From Bradyrhizobium liaoningense (GTDB lineage: Bacteria > Pseudomonadota > Alphaproteobacteria > Rhizobiales > Xanthobacteraceae): a stretch of 64,000 nucleotides of DNA. Of this stretch, positions 44,999 to 54,375 are shown piece after piece. The notes below the pieces were generated by a model. It did not search any database. It was not told the origin of the DNA and saw only the letters and a program-made list of their open reading frames with translations. The stretch lies in NCBI RefSeq assembly GCF_018130825.1, contig NZ_JAFCJS010000005.1, positions 310,001 to 374,000 of the forward strand, given 5' to 3'. A program made the translations under genes and the position numbers. Each line of letters starts with the position of its first letter. The stretch's first letter is position 1.

Positions 44999-45511
44999 AT
45001 GTTTGACCGCCGCATCCTGCTAACGACTGTCGCCGGCCTGTTCGGTCTTTCGGCCTTCCGCTGGCTGAGAGGATCACCTGCCGAGGCTGGCGAGAAGGCC
45101 GCGGAAAAGTTCGAGATCACGAAGACGGAGGCCGAATGGCGTGCCCAGCTCACGCCGCAGCAATATGAGATTCTGCGCAACCACGGCACCGAGCGGCCGG
45201 GCTCCAGCCCGCTGTTGAAGGAGCATCGCAAGGGCATCTTCGCCTGCGCCGGCTGCGACCTGCCGCTGTTCTCGTCCGAGACCAAGTTCGAGAGCGGCAC
45301 GGGTTGGCCGAGCTTCTACCAGCCGATCGAGGGCAATGTCGGCAAGACCGAGGACCGCACCTACGGCATGGTGCGCACCGAGGTGCACTGCCGGCGCTGC
45401 GGCGGCCATCTCGGCCACGTCTTCGATGACGGTCCGAAGCCGACCGGACTGCGCTACTGCATCGACGGTTTCGGGCTGGTTTTCCACCCGGCGGCGGCGT
45501 CGGCGACGTAG
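44999..45511 (+). CDS. msrB: Peptide-methionine (R)-S-oxide reductase with N-terminal signal
   Basis: 170 residues from the ATG at 44999 (a GTG at 44972 is less likely). The N terminus has twin basic residues and a hydrophobic stretch (DRRILLTTVAGLFGLSAF), so the enzyme is exported or membrane-anchored. The MsrB domain shows two zinc-binding CxxC motifs (CAGCDLPLF and CRRCGGHLGHVF), ESGTGWPSFYQP and the catalytic Cys in RYCIDGFGL. It repairs methionine sulfoxide in periplasmic proteins. It stands alone. Confidence 0.92.
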   Translation: MFDRRILLTTVAGLFGLSAFRWLRGSPAEAGEKAAEKFEITKTEAEWRAQLTPQQYEILRNHGTERPGSSPLLKEHRKGIFACAGCDLPLFSSETKFESGTGWPSFYQPIEGNVGKTEDRTYGMVRTEVHCRRCGGHLGHVFDDGPKPTGLRYCIDGFGLVFHPAAASAT

Positions 45512-45523
45512 GCTCTCGCTGGA

Positions 45524-45625
45524 GTCATTCCGGAGCGGTGCGTGAGCATCGAATCCGGAATCTCGAGGTTCTCAGGTGTGCAATCGCGCACCAGAGTTCG
45601 ATGCTTCGCGTCGCCCCGGAACGAC
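45524..45625. repeat. Intergenic repeat (GTCATTCCGGAGCGGTGCG type)
   Basis: Begins GTCATTCCGGAGCGGTGCG and ends CGTCGCCCCGGAACGAC, imperfect inverted ends enclosing a variable core. It fills the space between msrB and the terminator at 45664. Confidence 0.7.
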
Positions 45626-45663
45626 GATATGTCCCGGCAATTGTTGCCGGTCCCGGCAATTGT

Positions 45664-45690
45664 GCCCTGGTCATCAGACCGGGGCTTTTT
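45664..45690 (+). terminator. Intrinsic terminator isolating the flagellar cluster
   Basis: GCCCTGGTC / GACCGGGGC (one G-U pair) with an ATCA loop, followed by TTTTT. It ends transcription from msrB before the sigma54 promoter of flgE. Confidence 0.8.
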
Positions 45691-45723
45691 CAATAAGTCA
45701 TTGATTTTTCGAAGATACCCGCA

Positions 45724-45740
45724 TTGGCATAGCCCTTGCG
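45724..45740 (+). promoter_or_regulatory. Sigma54-type promoter (-24/-12) upstream of flgE
   Basis: TTGGCAT-N5-TTGCG at 45724-45740 matches the -24/-12 consensus TTGGCAC-N5-TTGC with correct spacing (GG at 45725-45726, GC at 45738-45739). It is 64 bp upstream of the flgE start. In many alphaproteobacteria the hook genes are driven by sigma54 with FlbD. Confidence 0.65.
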
Positions 45741-45803
45741 ACTGTCTCCTCCGACTGCGGCCATGGTCGACCGGCCGCCGGGATCGGATTTGGAGACAAA
45801 GTT

Positions 45804-48068
45804 ATGGGTATCTTCGATGCAATGAACACCTCGGTGGGTGGCCTGCAGGCGCAGTCCTACGCGCTGCAGAACATCTCCGGCAACATCGCGAACTCATCCA
45901 CCACCGGTTACAAGGGCATCGGGACCAGCTTCGTCGATCTCATTCCGGACGCCTCGGTGCCGAGCAAGCAGGTCGCGGGCGGCGTGACGGCCAACGCCAA
46001 GGCCACCATCACCACGCAGGGCACGATCTCGTCCTCCACCGTCGCCACCAACATGGCGATCACCGGCGACGGCTTCTTCTCGATCCAGAAGGCGACCGGC
46101 GTCGTCGACAACGTCCCGGTGTTCAGCGGCGTCACCTACTACACCCGCCGCGGCGACTTCCAGCTCAATGCCAACGGCAACCTGGTCAACGGCGCCGGCT
46201 ATTATCTGATGGGCACCACGGTCGACCCCAAGACCGGCAACCCGACCGGCAACGTGGCGACGGTCCTGAAATTCCAGAACAACTTCATCCCGGCGCAGGC
46301 GACCACCTCGATCCAGTACGCGGCGAACCTGCCGTCCCAGCCGAACACGGCGGCCAGCTCGACCGCGGCGAGCAAGACGCTGCTGGCGGCCGGCGGCCTG
46401 AACCCGTCGGACTTCCAGGCCAACCCGCTGCCGGTGGGCACGCCGCCTGCACCCTACACCAACGCGACGGTCTCCGGCGCGGCCGCCACCGGCAACATTC
46501 GCTCGGCCTATTCCTCGACGACCGGGACGGGCACGGTTGCGCTCCAGAACAATTCGTCCGCGGTGGCCTCGACCACCACGTCTCTCGACAACACCGTGGG
46601 CACGCATCTCGCCTCCAGCATTCTCACCGCGCTGAGCGGCCAGACGCTGACCATCAACGGCAACACGATCACCTTCAACGCCGGCACCACGGTGACGATC
46701 GGCACCAACTCCACGATTGGTCTTGGCGCGGGTACCACCGCAACGGTTGCCGACATCCTGAACGCGATTCAGTCGGCGGGCGGTGCCGGTGTCACGGCCT
46801 CTCTCTCTGCCAGCGGCAACATCCAGATCTCGAGCGGCACCGGCACCGACGTGGCGGTCAACAGCGGCACGGCAGCGACGGCCCTCGGCATCAGCAGCGT
46901 GACGCGCGGCGGCAACGTGCTGTCCTCGCCCGCCATCTCGGGCTCCACGGTGCTGAGCGGCACCGCGACCGCCGGCGGCGCCCAGGTGCTGTCGTCGGGC
47001 TTTTCGGCAGGTCCGCCCGCGGACACGATCACCGTTAACGGTCAGACGCTGACTTTCGTGGCTTCGGGCGCGTTGTCGACCGATAACACCCAGATCAACA
47101 TCACTGACAACATCTCGATGCTGCTCCAAAAGATCGACGCTCTTGCCGGCGCGTCAGGCTCGTCGGTCAGCAGCAGCGGCGTGATCACGCTCAACACCGG
47201 CACCGCTTCCAACCTGCAGGTGTCCAGCTCCAACAGCGCAGCGTTCGCCGCGCTCGGCTTCACGTCGACCGTCACCAAGAACCGCGACGGTGGCGGCACT
47301 GCGGGCACCGGCGGAGTGATCGGCAACGACATCGCCACGTTCACCAAGGAATCGATCAGCGGCGGTGCGGTCACGGCCTACAACGCCGCCGGCACGCCGG
47401 TGAACCTGCAATTGCGCTGGGCCAAGACCGACAGTGCCTCTCTGGGCACGGGTCATAGCGATAGCTGGAACCTGTTCTACCAGACCGACCCGAACGCGAC
47501 CGGCACGACGGTGGGCTGGGTCAACACCGGACAGACCTTCACCTTTGCGGCCGACGGCTCGCTGACCTCGCCGAGCGGCTCGGGCATCACCATCAACAAT
47601 GTCAGCGTCAGCGGCCAGTCGCTCGGCTCGGTTGCCTTCAACATCTCCTCGGGCGGGCTGACGCAATACGCCAGCACCAGCGGCGCGGTGACCATCAACA
47701 CCATCACCCAGAACGGCTACGCCGCCGGTCAGCTCCGCTCGGTCTCCGTCAACAACAACGGCCTCGTGATCGGCACCTTCTCCAACGGCCAGAACCTCGA
47801 TCTCGCGCAGGTCTCGCTGTCGCACTTCAACGGCACCAACTACCTGAAGGCCCTCGACGGCGGCGCTTACGCCGCGACCGAACAGTCGGGACCTGCGATC
47901 GACGGCGCGTCGGGCACCATCAGCGGCTCGTCGCTCGAAGGCTCCAACACCGACATCGCCGACGAGTTCACCAAGCTGATCGTGACCCAGCAGGCTTATT
48001 CGGCCAACACCAAGGTGATCACGACGGCCAATTCGATGGTGCAGGACCTCCTGAACGTGTTGCGCTGA
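45804..48068 (+). CDS. flgE: Flagellar hook protein FlgE
   Basis: 754 residues. The N-terminal block MGIFDAMNTSVGGLQAQSYA and LQNISGNIANSSTTGYK is the conserved rod/hook start; the C terminus SLEGSNTDIADEFTKLIVTQQAYSANTK and VQDLLNVLR is the matching end. The N and C ends form the D0/D1 coiled coil. The protein is long for a hook protein, because two Ser/Thr/Gly-rich modules related to the flagellin insert (about 46622-46920 and 47010-47270) are placed in the middle. It sits behind a sigma54 promoter and leads the flgE-flgK-flgL run. Confidence 0.95.
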   Translation: MGIFDAMNTSVGGLQAQSYALQNISGNIANSSTTGYKGIGTSFVDLIPDASVPSKQVAGGVTANAKATITTQGTISSSTVATNMAITGDGFFSIQKATGVVDNVPVFSGVTYYTRRGDFQLNANGNLVNGAGYYLMGTTVDPKTGNPTGNVATVLKFQNNFIPAQATTSIQYAANLPSQPNTAASSTAASKTLLAAGGLNPSDFQANPLPVGTPPAPYTNATVSGAAATGNIRSAYSSTTGTGTVALQNNSSAVASTTTSLDNTVGTHLASSILTALSGQTLTINGNTITFNAGTTVTIGTNSTIGLGAGTTATVADILNAIQSAGGAGVTASLSASGNIQISSGTGTDVAVNSGTAATALGISSVTRGGNVLSSPAISGSTVLSGTATAGGAQVLSSGFSAGPPADTITVNGQTLTFVASGALSTDNTQINITDNISMLLQKIDALAGASGSSVSSSGVITLNTGTASNLQVSSSNSAAFAALGFTSTVTKNRDGGGTAGTGGVIGNDIATFTKESISGGAVTAYNAAGTPVNLQLRWAKTDSASLGTGHSDSWNLFYQTDPNATGTTVGWVNTGQTFTFAADGSLTSPSGSGITINNVSVSGQSLGSVAFNISSGGLTQYASTSGAVTINTITQNGYAAGQLRSVSVNNNGLVIGTFSNGQNLDLAQVSLSHFNGTNYLKALDGGAYAATEQSGPAIDGASGTISGSSLEGSNTDIADEFTKLIVTQQAYSANTKVITTANSMVQDLLNVLR

Positions 48069-48103
48069 TCGCGCGTGACGTAACCAAAGGCGGGTAAGTA
48101 CAC

Positions 48104-49987
48104 ATGGGTTTGAGTTCAGCCCTCGCCAGTGCGATGAGCGGTCTGCGTGCCAACCAGGCCGCGCTCTCGATCGTCTCTTCGAACGTCGCCAATTCGCAGA
48201 CGCCGGGTTACGTCGTCCAGACCCCGAACCAGATCGAGGTCACCACCGGCGATTTCGGCTCGACGGCGATGACGACCGGCGTCAGCCGGGAGCTCGACAC
48301 TTTTGTGCAGAACCAGCTGCGCACCGAGACCGGCGGCAGCGGTTACGCCGACCAGATGGCCAACATCCTGAAGCAGCTTCAGAATGTCTATGGCACGCCC
48401 GGCAATAACGGCACGCTCGAAACCGCGCTGAACAATTTCACCACGGCGCTCCAGGCGCTCTCGACGAGCTCGGGTTCGTCGTCGGCGCAGACCGTTGCGC
48501 TGGGCGCGGCTCAGGCTCTGGCGCAGCAGCTCAACGTCACCACCAGGGGCATCCAGTCGCTGCGCTCCAACGTCGAGCAGGACCTCGGCACCTCGGCGCA
48601 AGCCGCCAACGCGGCGCTGCAGCAGATCGCCGACATCAACACCAAGCTCCAGGGCCTGTCAGCCAACGATCCCTCGGCCGCGACGCTGATGGACCAGCGC
48701 GACCAGGCCATCAACACGCTGTCGAAATTCGTCGACGTGCGCGTCACCACCGACGGTTCGAACCAGGCTAACATCTACACCACGACCGGCGTCCAGCTGG
48801 TCGGCGCCGGGCTCGCCTCGCAGTTCACCTTTGCCTCCGCCGGCGCACTGTCGGCGACCTCGCTCTACAACATCGACCCGGCCAAGTCCGGCGTCGGCGC
48901 GCTCAACATCAAGCTGCCGAACGGCTCGCAGCTCGACGTCGTCGCCAACAACGTGGTCTCGTCCGGCCAGATCGCGGCCGACCTGAAGCTGCGCGATCAG
49001 ACGCTGGTGCAGGCGCAGAACCAGATCGACCAGCTCGCCGCGACGATGTCGAGCGCGCTGTCGGACAAGACCACGGCCGGCAGCACCGTCTCGGGCCCGC
49101 CGGCCGGTTTCGACCTGGAGCTCGCCGGCGCGCAGCCGGGCAACACGGTCAACATCACCTACACCGACACGACGACCAACACCCAGCGCCAGATCACGCT
49201 CGTCAACGTGACCGATCCGGCGGCGCTGCCGCTCCAAAACGCCACCAATGCCAATCCGATGCGGGTGGGCGTCAATTTCTCCGGCGGCATGAGCGCGATC
49301 GCCGCCGCGCTCAACACCGCGCTCTCGGGCTCGCATCTGTCGTTCTCCGCGGCGCCGTCGCCGGCGACCGCCACGACGCTGCGGGTGACCGATGACAACA
49401 CCGGCCTTGCCAAGGTCAATTCGGCCTCGACCACCAAGACGATCTCGTCGCTGACATCGGGCAGCCCGCAACTGGCGGTGTTCACCGACGGCGGGCAGGC
49501 GCTCTACACCGGTGCGATCACGGCGTCGGGCTCGCAGATGACCGGCCTTGCCGGGCGCATCGCCGTGAATACGCAGCTCGTCAGCGATCCCACGCGGCTG
49601 TCGGTCTACAGCACTTCGCCGGTGACGCCTGCGGGCGACACCACGCGTTCCGACTATCTCTATTCGCAGCTCACCAATGCGGTGTTCTCCTATTCGCCGA
49701 CGACGGGCCTCGGTTCGGCGAACCAGCCGTTCACAGGCAGCGTCTCGAACTACCTCCAGCAGTTCCTGAGCATTCAGGCCAACGCCTCGACCCAGGCCAC
49801 CCAGCTCCAGCAGGGCCAGAGCGTCGTGGTCTCGACGCTCCAGGCCAAGTTCAACTCGACCTCCAGCGTCAATCTGGACTCGGAGATGTCGAACCTGATC
49901 CAGCTCCAGAATGCCTATGCCGCCAACGCCCACGTCATGTCGGTGGTGCAGGGCATGATGAACACGTTGCTCCAGGCTCAAGCGTAA
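48104..49987 (+). CDS. flgK: Flagellar hook-filament junction protein FlgK (HAP1)
   Basis: 627 residues. The start MGLSSALASAMSGLRANQAA and SIVSSNVANSQTPGY and the end NLDSEMSNLIQLQNAYAANA, VVQGMMNTLLQ are the FlgK terminal signatures. The central part is a Ser/Thr-rich insert of variable sequence. It is 35 bp downstream of flgE and 21 bp upstream of flgL, so the three are one operon. It joins the hook to the filament outside the cell. Confidence 0.95.
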   Translation: MGLSSALASAMSGLRANQAALSIVSSNVANSQTPGYVVQTPNQIEVTTGDFGSTAMTTGVSRELDTFVQNQLRTETGGSGYADQMANILKQLQNVYGTPGNNGTLETALNNFTTALQALSTSSGSSSAQTVALGAAQALAQQLNVTTRGIQSLRSNVEQDLGTSAQAANAALQQIADINTKLQGLSANDPSAATLMDQRDQAINTLSKFVDVRVTTDGSNQANIYTTTGVQLVGAGLASQFTFASAGALSATSLYNIDPAKSGVGALNIKLPNGSQLDVVANNVVSSGQIAADLKLRDQTLVQAQNQIDQLAATMSSALSDKTTAGSTVSGPPAGFDLELAGAQPGNTVNITYTDTTTNTQRQITLVNVTDPAALPLQNATNANPMRVGVNFSGGMSAIAAALNTALSGSHLSFSAAPSPATATTLRVTDDNTGLAKVNSASTTKTISSLTSGSPQLAVFTDGGQALYTGAITASGSQMTGLAGRIAVNTQLVSDPTRLSVYSTSPVTPAGDTTRSDYLYSQLTNAVFSYSPTTGLGSANQPFTGSVSNYLQQFLSIQANASTQATQLQQGQSVVVSTLQAKFNSTSSVNLDSEMSNLIQLQNAYAANAHVMSVVQGMMNTLLQAQA

Positions 49988-50008
49988 AAAGTAACAGGGC
50001 TCTGAAAC

Positions 50009-51883
50009 ATGTCGATCAGCAGCATCAACTACTCATCGTCGGTCCTCGGCGCGCAGATCCGCAACATCAATCAGCAGCTGACCGACCTGTCGACGCAGCT
50101 CTCGACCGGCAAGCTGTCGCAGAACTACTCCGGCATGGGCACCAACGAGGGCTTCGCGATCGCCTCGCGCGCGCAGCTCTCCAACATCGCCGCCTATACC
50201 GACACGATCACCAACGTCAACGTCAACATCAACCTCGCCAACACCGCGCTGCAGTCGCTGACGACGATCCGCAACACGGTGCAGACCGGCTCCGCCAGCA
50301 CCGCGCAGGATCTCAACGTCAACGGGCAGACGGTTGCGCAAAACACCGCCGCGGCGCAATTCGGCTCGATGGTCGGCGTGCTCAACACGCAATCGGGCAA
50401 CCGCTATCTGTTCTCCGGGACGGCCGTCAACACGCAGTCGGTCGCTGACGCCGGCGACATCATCAACGGCACGACGACGCAGGCGGGCTTCAAGACCGTG
50501 ATGGCGGAGCGCCAGGCCGCCGACTTAGGGGCCAACGGCATGGGGCGGCTGGTGCAGACGCAGCCGACGCCGAGCTCGGTCCAGGTGTCGGAAGACGTCG
50601 CCGGTTCGCCGTTCGGGCTCAAGATCAAGGCGGTATCCTCGACGCTGACGGGCGCGACGCTGACGGGCCCGAGCGGCTCGCCGGTGTCCTTCTCGGTCGA
50701 TCTCAACGGCGTCAATCCGAACAATGGCGACAAGCTGAGCGTCCAGTTCACGCTGCCAGATGGTACGACCGAGCAGATCGATCTGACCGCCTCGACCGCC
50801 ACGCCGACGCCGGCCGGCAGCTTTGCGATCGATACGACCACTCCGGCCAACACCGCGACCAATCTCAACACCGCGCTGAACACTGCGATCCTGAAGCTCG
50901 CCAACACCTCGCTGGTCGCGGCGTCGGCCGTGACCGCCGGCGATAATTTCTTCAACACCGCAAGCTCCGCGATCGGCACGCCCTTCAACAACCAGGCGGC
51001 ACCGCCGGCGCCAGTGACCGGGGCGACGGCGCTGTCCGGTGCGAGCCCCTCGGACTCGATCTCGCCGGGCTTCGTCGCCGGCGACACCATCACCGTCAAC
51101 GGCACCACGCTCACCTTCGTCAGCTCGGGCGCGACCGGCAACCAGCTCAACGTCACCGACAGCATCCAGACCCTGCTGAGCAAGATCGACGCGATCACGG
51201 GGACTTCGAAGCCGTCGACCGTCCATGGCGGCGCGATCACGATCAACACCGACGATGCGGCGAGCCTGAACATCACGAGCTCGAATACGGGTGCGCTGGG
51301 CTCGCTCGGTTTCAGTGCGACGCCGGTCACCGCCACGCAGCCGCCGCTGCGCGTCGGCTCCTCGCCGGCGAGCTCGGCGACGACGCTGGTGAACGGCTCG
51401 GCCAACACCGTGAAATGGTACCTCGGCAATGACGGGCCCGGCTCGCCGCGCTCCACCGCGATGGCGCGGGTCGACGATTCCGTCACGGTGCAGTATGGCG
51501 CGCAGGCCAACGAGGACGCGATCCGCCGCCAGTTGCAGGCGATCGCCGTGTTCGGGACCTTCTCGACCTCGCCGACCGGGCAGTATTCGGGCGGGCAGGT
51601 CTCGGCGCTGAGCCTGCGGGTGACGCAGGCGCTGACCCAGCAGCCCGGCCAGCAGCGCATCGAGGACATCCAGACCGACATCGCGATGGCCCAGAACACG
51701 ATGAAGGACGCGACCACGCGCCAGACCCAGGCCAAGGCGCAGCTCCAGAGCATCGTCGATCAGGCGGAATCGGCCTCGCCCGACCAGGTCGCGAGCGAGA
51801 TCCTCGCGCTCCAGAACGCGCTCCAGGCGTCCTATCAGGTGACCTCGAACCTCGCGCAGCTCTCGCTCGTCAAGTTCCTGTAA
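50009..51883 (+). CDS. flgL: Flagellar hook-associated protein FlgL (HAP3)
   Basis: 624 residues. The N terminus (INYSSSVLGAQIRNINQQLT, DLSTQLSTGKLSQNYSG) and the C terminus (QNALQASYQVTSNLAQLSLVKFL) show the flagellin-like D0/D1 ends of FlgL. The protein is about twice the length of the enterobacterial HAP3 because of internal inserts, including a Flagellin_IN-like module (about 51080-51320). It is the third gene of the operon and is followed at once by a CtrA box. Confidence 0.9.
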   Translation: MSISSINYSSSVLGAQIRNINQQLTDLSTQLSTGKLSQNYSGMGTNEGFAIASRAQLSNIAAYTDTITNVNVNINLANTALQSLTTIRNTVQTGSASTAQDLNVNGQTVAQNTAAAQFGSMVGVLNTQSGNRYLFSGTAVNTQSVADAGDIINGTTTQAGFKTVMAERQAADLGANGMGRLVQTQPTPSSVQVSEDVAGSPFGLKIKAVSSTLTGATLTGPSGSPVSFSVDLNGVNPNNGDKLSVQFTLPDGTTEQIDLTASTATPTPAGSFAIDTTTPANTATNLNTALNTAILKLANTSLVAASAVTAGDNFFNTASSAIGTPFNNQAAPPAPVTGATALSGASPSDSISPGFVAGDTITVNGTTLTFVSSGATGNQLNVTDSIQTLLSKIDAITGTSKPSTVHGGAITINTDDAASLNITSSNTGALGSLGFSATPVTATQPPLRVGSSPASSATTLVNGSANTVKWYLGNDGPGSPRSTAMARVDDSVTVQYGAQANEDAIRRQLQAIAVFGTFSTSPTGQYSGGQVSALSLRVTQALTQQPGQQRIEDIQTDIAMAQNTMKDATTRQTQAKAQLQSIVDQAESASPDQVASEILALQNALQASYQVTSNLAQLSLVKFL

Positions 51884-51890
51884 GGTTGCG

Positions 51891-51909
51891 TTAAGACGCC
51901 GTTAACCAT
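51891..51909 (+). promoter_or_regulatory. Perfect CtrA box (TTAA-N7-TTAACCAT)
   Basis: TTAAGACGCCGTTAACCAT is an exact TTAA-N7-TTAA with the CCAT extension, 8 bp after the flgL stop and 47 bp before the glycosyltransferase start at 51956. An ATG at 51908 lies inside the box and is therefore not a likely start. It places the next genes under the cell-cycle/flagellar regulator CtrA. Confidence 0.7.
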
Positions 51910-51955
51910 GCCTGTTTACCTCTTGGTGAGGATTGCAGCGGGGGCGGAGCGGTCG

Positions 51956-52738
51956 ATGTCTGACAGGATGCAGCTGGTGGTGGCGACGCCGTGCTTCGGC
52001 GGGCAGGTGTCGAGCATCTATGCGAGCTCGATCTTCGCGCTGCAGCGCGCCGTCCACGGCATGTCCAATCTCGAGCTCAAGGTGCACTTGCGCGACGGCG
52101 ATGCGCTGATCACGCGGGCGCGGGCCAACCTGGTCGCGATGTTCCTGGACGATCCCAACGCGACGCATTTCCTGTTCATCGATGCCGATATCGGCTTCAA
52201 GCCGGAGCAGGTGTTCCGGCTGATCGAATGCGGCGCGGACGTCGTTGCGGGCTGCTATCCGATCAAGCGGGTCAACTGGGACAAGGCCGCGCGTGCGATC
52301 CAGTCAGGTCGGGCCGACGTGCCGGCCGCCTCGCTCGACTACGTGCTCGAGATCGAGGATCCCGACCGCATCGTGGTGGTCAACGGCTTTACCCGCGTGC
52401 GCTATGCGGGCACGGGTTTCCTGATGATCCGCCGTCACGTGCTGGAGGCGATGTGCCGCCATAGGGACTACGCCAACCTTCAGTTCTTCCGCGAGCACTC
52501 GCATGACACGCTGGCGGCGAGCCAGAACCGGTTCGCGCTGTTCGAATGCATGATCGACCCCGCGACCGGCACCTATCTCTCCGAGGACTTCGCCTTCTGC
52601 AAGCGCTGGACCGATATCGGCGGCGAGATCTGGGCCGACATCCAGAGCTCGCTCGATCACGTCGGGCCGTCGGTCTTCCACGGCGATATCGCATCGCAAT
52701 TCGCACCGGCGCCCGCGGCGGCGGCCGACGCGGCCTGA
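51956..52738 (+). CDS. GT-A-fold glycosyltransferase-like protein in the flagellar cluster
   Basis: 260 residues from the ATG at 51956, preceded by GGAG. The order of elements is that of a small GT-A fold: an N-terminal strand (MQLVVATPCFGGQV), an Arg-rich helix (ALITRARANLVAMFL), the metal-binding DxD in HFLFIDADIGFKPEQ, a Gly/Cys strand (DVVAGCYPIK) and a late acidic motif (YLSEDFAFCKRWTDIGGEIW) in the place of the catalytic base, ending with a His loop (FHGD). No signal peptide or membrane helix, so it is cytoplasmic. Context between flgL and the flagellin genes, behind a CtrA box, suggests it modifies a flagellar protein. The donor and acceptor are unknown. Confidence 0.7.
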   Translation: MSDRMQLVVATPCFGGQVSSIYASSIFALQRAVHGMSNLELKVHLRDGDALITRARANLVAMFLDDPNATHFLFIDADIGFKPEQVFRLIECGADVVAGCYPIKRVNWDKAARAIQSGRADVPAASLDYVLEIEDPDRIVVVNGFTRVRYAGTGFLMIRRHVLEAMCRHRDYANLQFFREHSHDTLAASQNRFALFECMIDPATGTYLSEDFAFCKRWTDIGGEIWADIQSSLDHVGPSVFHGDIASQFAPAPAAAADAA

Positions 52739-52748
52739 GCGCTCCGGG

Positions 52749-54374
52749 ATGAGCACCGGCGCATCCCGTCCGGCCGACATCGAGCGAGCGTCCGACGGCG
52801 GCTCGCGCTATCGCCTGCGCGATCTCTTCACCCCGCTCGACACGCTGCTGGTCTCCGGCGGCGATCCGCGCCTGACGCTCGATCCTGACGATCGCGTCAA
52901 CGCCTATGGCTGTGCGCCATCGCCGGAGCCGGAGATCTGGAATTTCGCCTCGTCGACCGCATCCACGATCTCGCAAGCAGCTTACGACCGCGCCGCGCTG
53001 GCGCGCGAAGAGCTGATGCACCGATGCCTGTTAGACGAGGTCGAGGTCGCCTTCGACGCACGTGGCGAGGGCATCCGCGAGGAGCTGCGCGGGCATCTCC
53101 AGCTTTCGCCGCGCGTCGACATCGTGTTCTCGCCGTCAGGCACCGACTCTCAGCTCCACGCCTTGTTCCTGGCGCGCGCGGTGCTCGGCGCACCGCCGGT
53201 GACGATTGTGGTCGGCGCCGATCAGACCGGAAGCGGGACGGCCCATACTGCGGGCGGGCGCCATTTCAGCACGCTGACGGCGAGCGGCCTTGCGGTGCGC
53301 AAGGACGGCGCGGTGGCCGGCCTTGCCGGTGACAGCATCGCGGTGCCGCTGCTCGACGCCGCCGCGTCCGACATCGCGATGCGCGCCGATGCCGACGCTG
53401 CAGTAATGCGTGCAATCGAGAACAGCCTCGCGCAAGGCCGGTGCGTTCTTCTGCACATCATGGATTCGTCAAAACTCGGCTGGCGCGCGCCGAGTGCTGC
53501 CTGCCTCGATGAGATCGCGCGGCGCTGGCCGCGCAAGGTTCAGGTGGTCGTCGATGCCTGCCAGGCGCGACTCGGCCGGCGCCGGCTGCGTTCCTATCTC
53601 GATCGCGGTTACATGGTGCTGATGACCGGCTCGAAATTCTTCGGCGGTCCGGCCTTCAGCGGTGCGCTGCTGGTGCCGAAGGGGCTATCGCGGTCGATCG
53701 ACCGGATTGGCGCGATCGCGCCCGGCATCTTCGACTATGCCGGCCGCTGCGACTGGCCGATCGCCTGGACGGCGCTGCGCTCGCGGTTCGAGCGCCGGCC
53801 GAATTTCGGTCAATGGCTGCGCTGGGAGGCGGCGCTTGCGGAGATCGGCCGTTATTATGCCGTGCCCGGCGCATTCCGCGCCAGGGCGCTGGCTGAGCTC
53901 GCTTCCGGCATCGACAGCATGATCAAGCTGTCGCCGGCGCTTCGCCCCGTTCCGAACGCATCTGAGAACGGCGGCGTCGACGACGAGGAATTCGCACGAG
54001 GCACGATCTTTCCGCTCGCGTTGCTGCGCGGCGGCGAGCCGGTCTCCATCGCCGAAACCAGCGCGGTCTATCGCGCTCTGGCCCGCGACATGAGTAGTGA
54101 GATCGACGGCAGTGCCGCGGACCAGCAGGTGGCCGCACAGCGCTGTCTCGTCGGCCAGCCGGTGCGGCTGGAGCGGACGGACGGCAAGCCGCAGGGATTG
54201 CTGCGGCTGTGCGTCGGCGCGCGGCTCGTCACCGAATCCTGGTCGGCTGACGCCGCCCAAGCGCAACGCAATTTGCAGCATATGCTCGATCGCATCGCCC
54301 ACGTGCTGGCGAAGATCGAGCTGCTGCTCGACCGTGCGGCGACTGTGCCGGGAAAGTCTGTGCTCGAGACCTAA
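52749..54374 (+). CDS. Divergent fold-type-I PLP-dependent enzyme of unknown function
   Basis: 541 residues. The order of elements fits a fold-type-I PLP enzyme: a phosphate/substrate loop (FSPSGTDSQLHALFLAR), the Asp that contacts the PLP ring nitrogen (VVVDACQARLG, Asp269) and the Schiff-base Lys in MVLMTGSKFFGGPAFSG (Lys296). The rest, including about 120 N-terminal and 150 C-terminal residues, matches no enzyme I can name. It starts 10 bp after the glycosyltransferase stop and ends 1 bp before the ATP-grasp gene, so it belongs to the same operon. Possible reactions include transamination, decarboxylation or a lyase step on an amino acid. Confidence 0.65.
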   Translation: MSTGASRPADIERASDGGSRYRLRDLFTPLDTLLVSGGDPRLTLDPDDRVNAYGCAPSPEPEIWNFASSTASTISQAAYDRAALAREELMHRCLLDEVEVAFDARGEGIREELRGHLQLSPRVDIVFSPSGTDSQLHALFLARAVLGAPPVTIVVGADQTGSGTAHTAGGRHFSTLTASGLAVRKDGAVAGLAGDSIAVPLLDAAASDIAMRADADAAVMRAIENSLAQGRCVLLHIMDSSKLGWRAPSAACLDEIARRWPRKVQVVVDACQARLGRRRLRSYLDRGYMVLMTGSKFFGGPAFSGALLVPKGLSRSIDRIGAIAPGIFDYAGRCDWPIAWTALRSRFERRPNFGQWLRWEAALAEIGRYYAVPGAFRARALAELASGIDSMIKLSPALRPVPNASENGGVDDEEFARGTIFPLALLRGGEPVSIAETSAVYRALARDMSSEIDGSAADQQVAAQRCLVGQPVRLERTDGKPQGLLRLCVGARLVTESWSADAAQAQRNLQHMLDRIAHVLAKIELLLDRAATVPGKSVLET

Positions 54375-54375
54375 G

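Noticed and set aside
45894..47129. Minus-strand frame opposite flgE
   Set aside because: Shadow of the Ser/Thr/Gly-rich flgE sequence; no independent features.
51908..51955. Upstream start for the glycosyltransferase-like gene
   Set aside because: The ATG lies inside the CtrA box and the added residues are not protein-like; 51956 has a ribosome-binding site.
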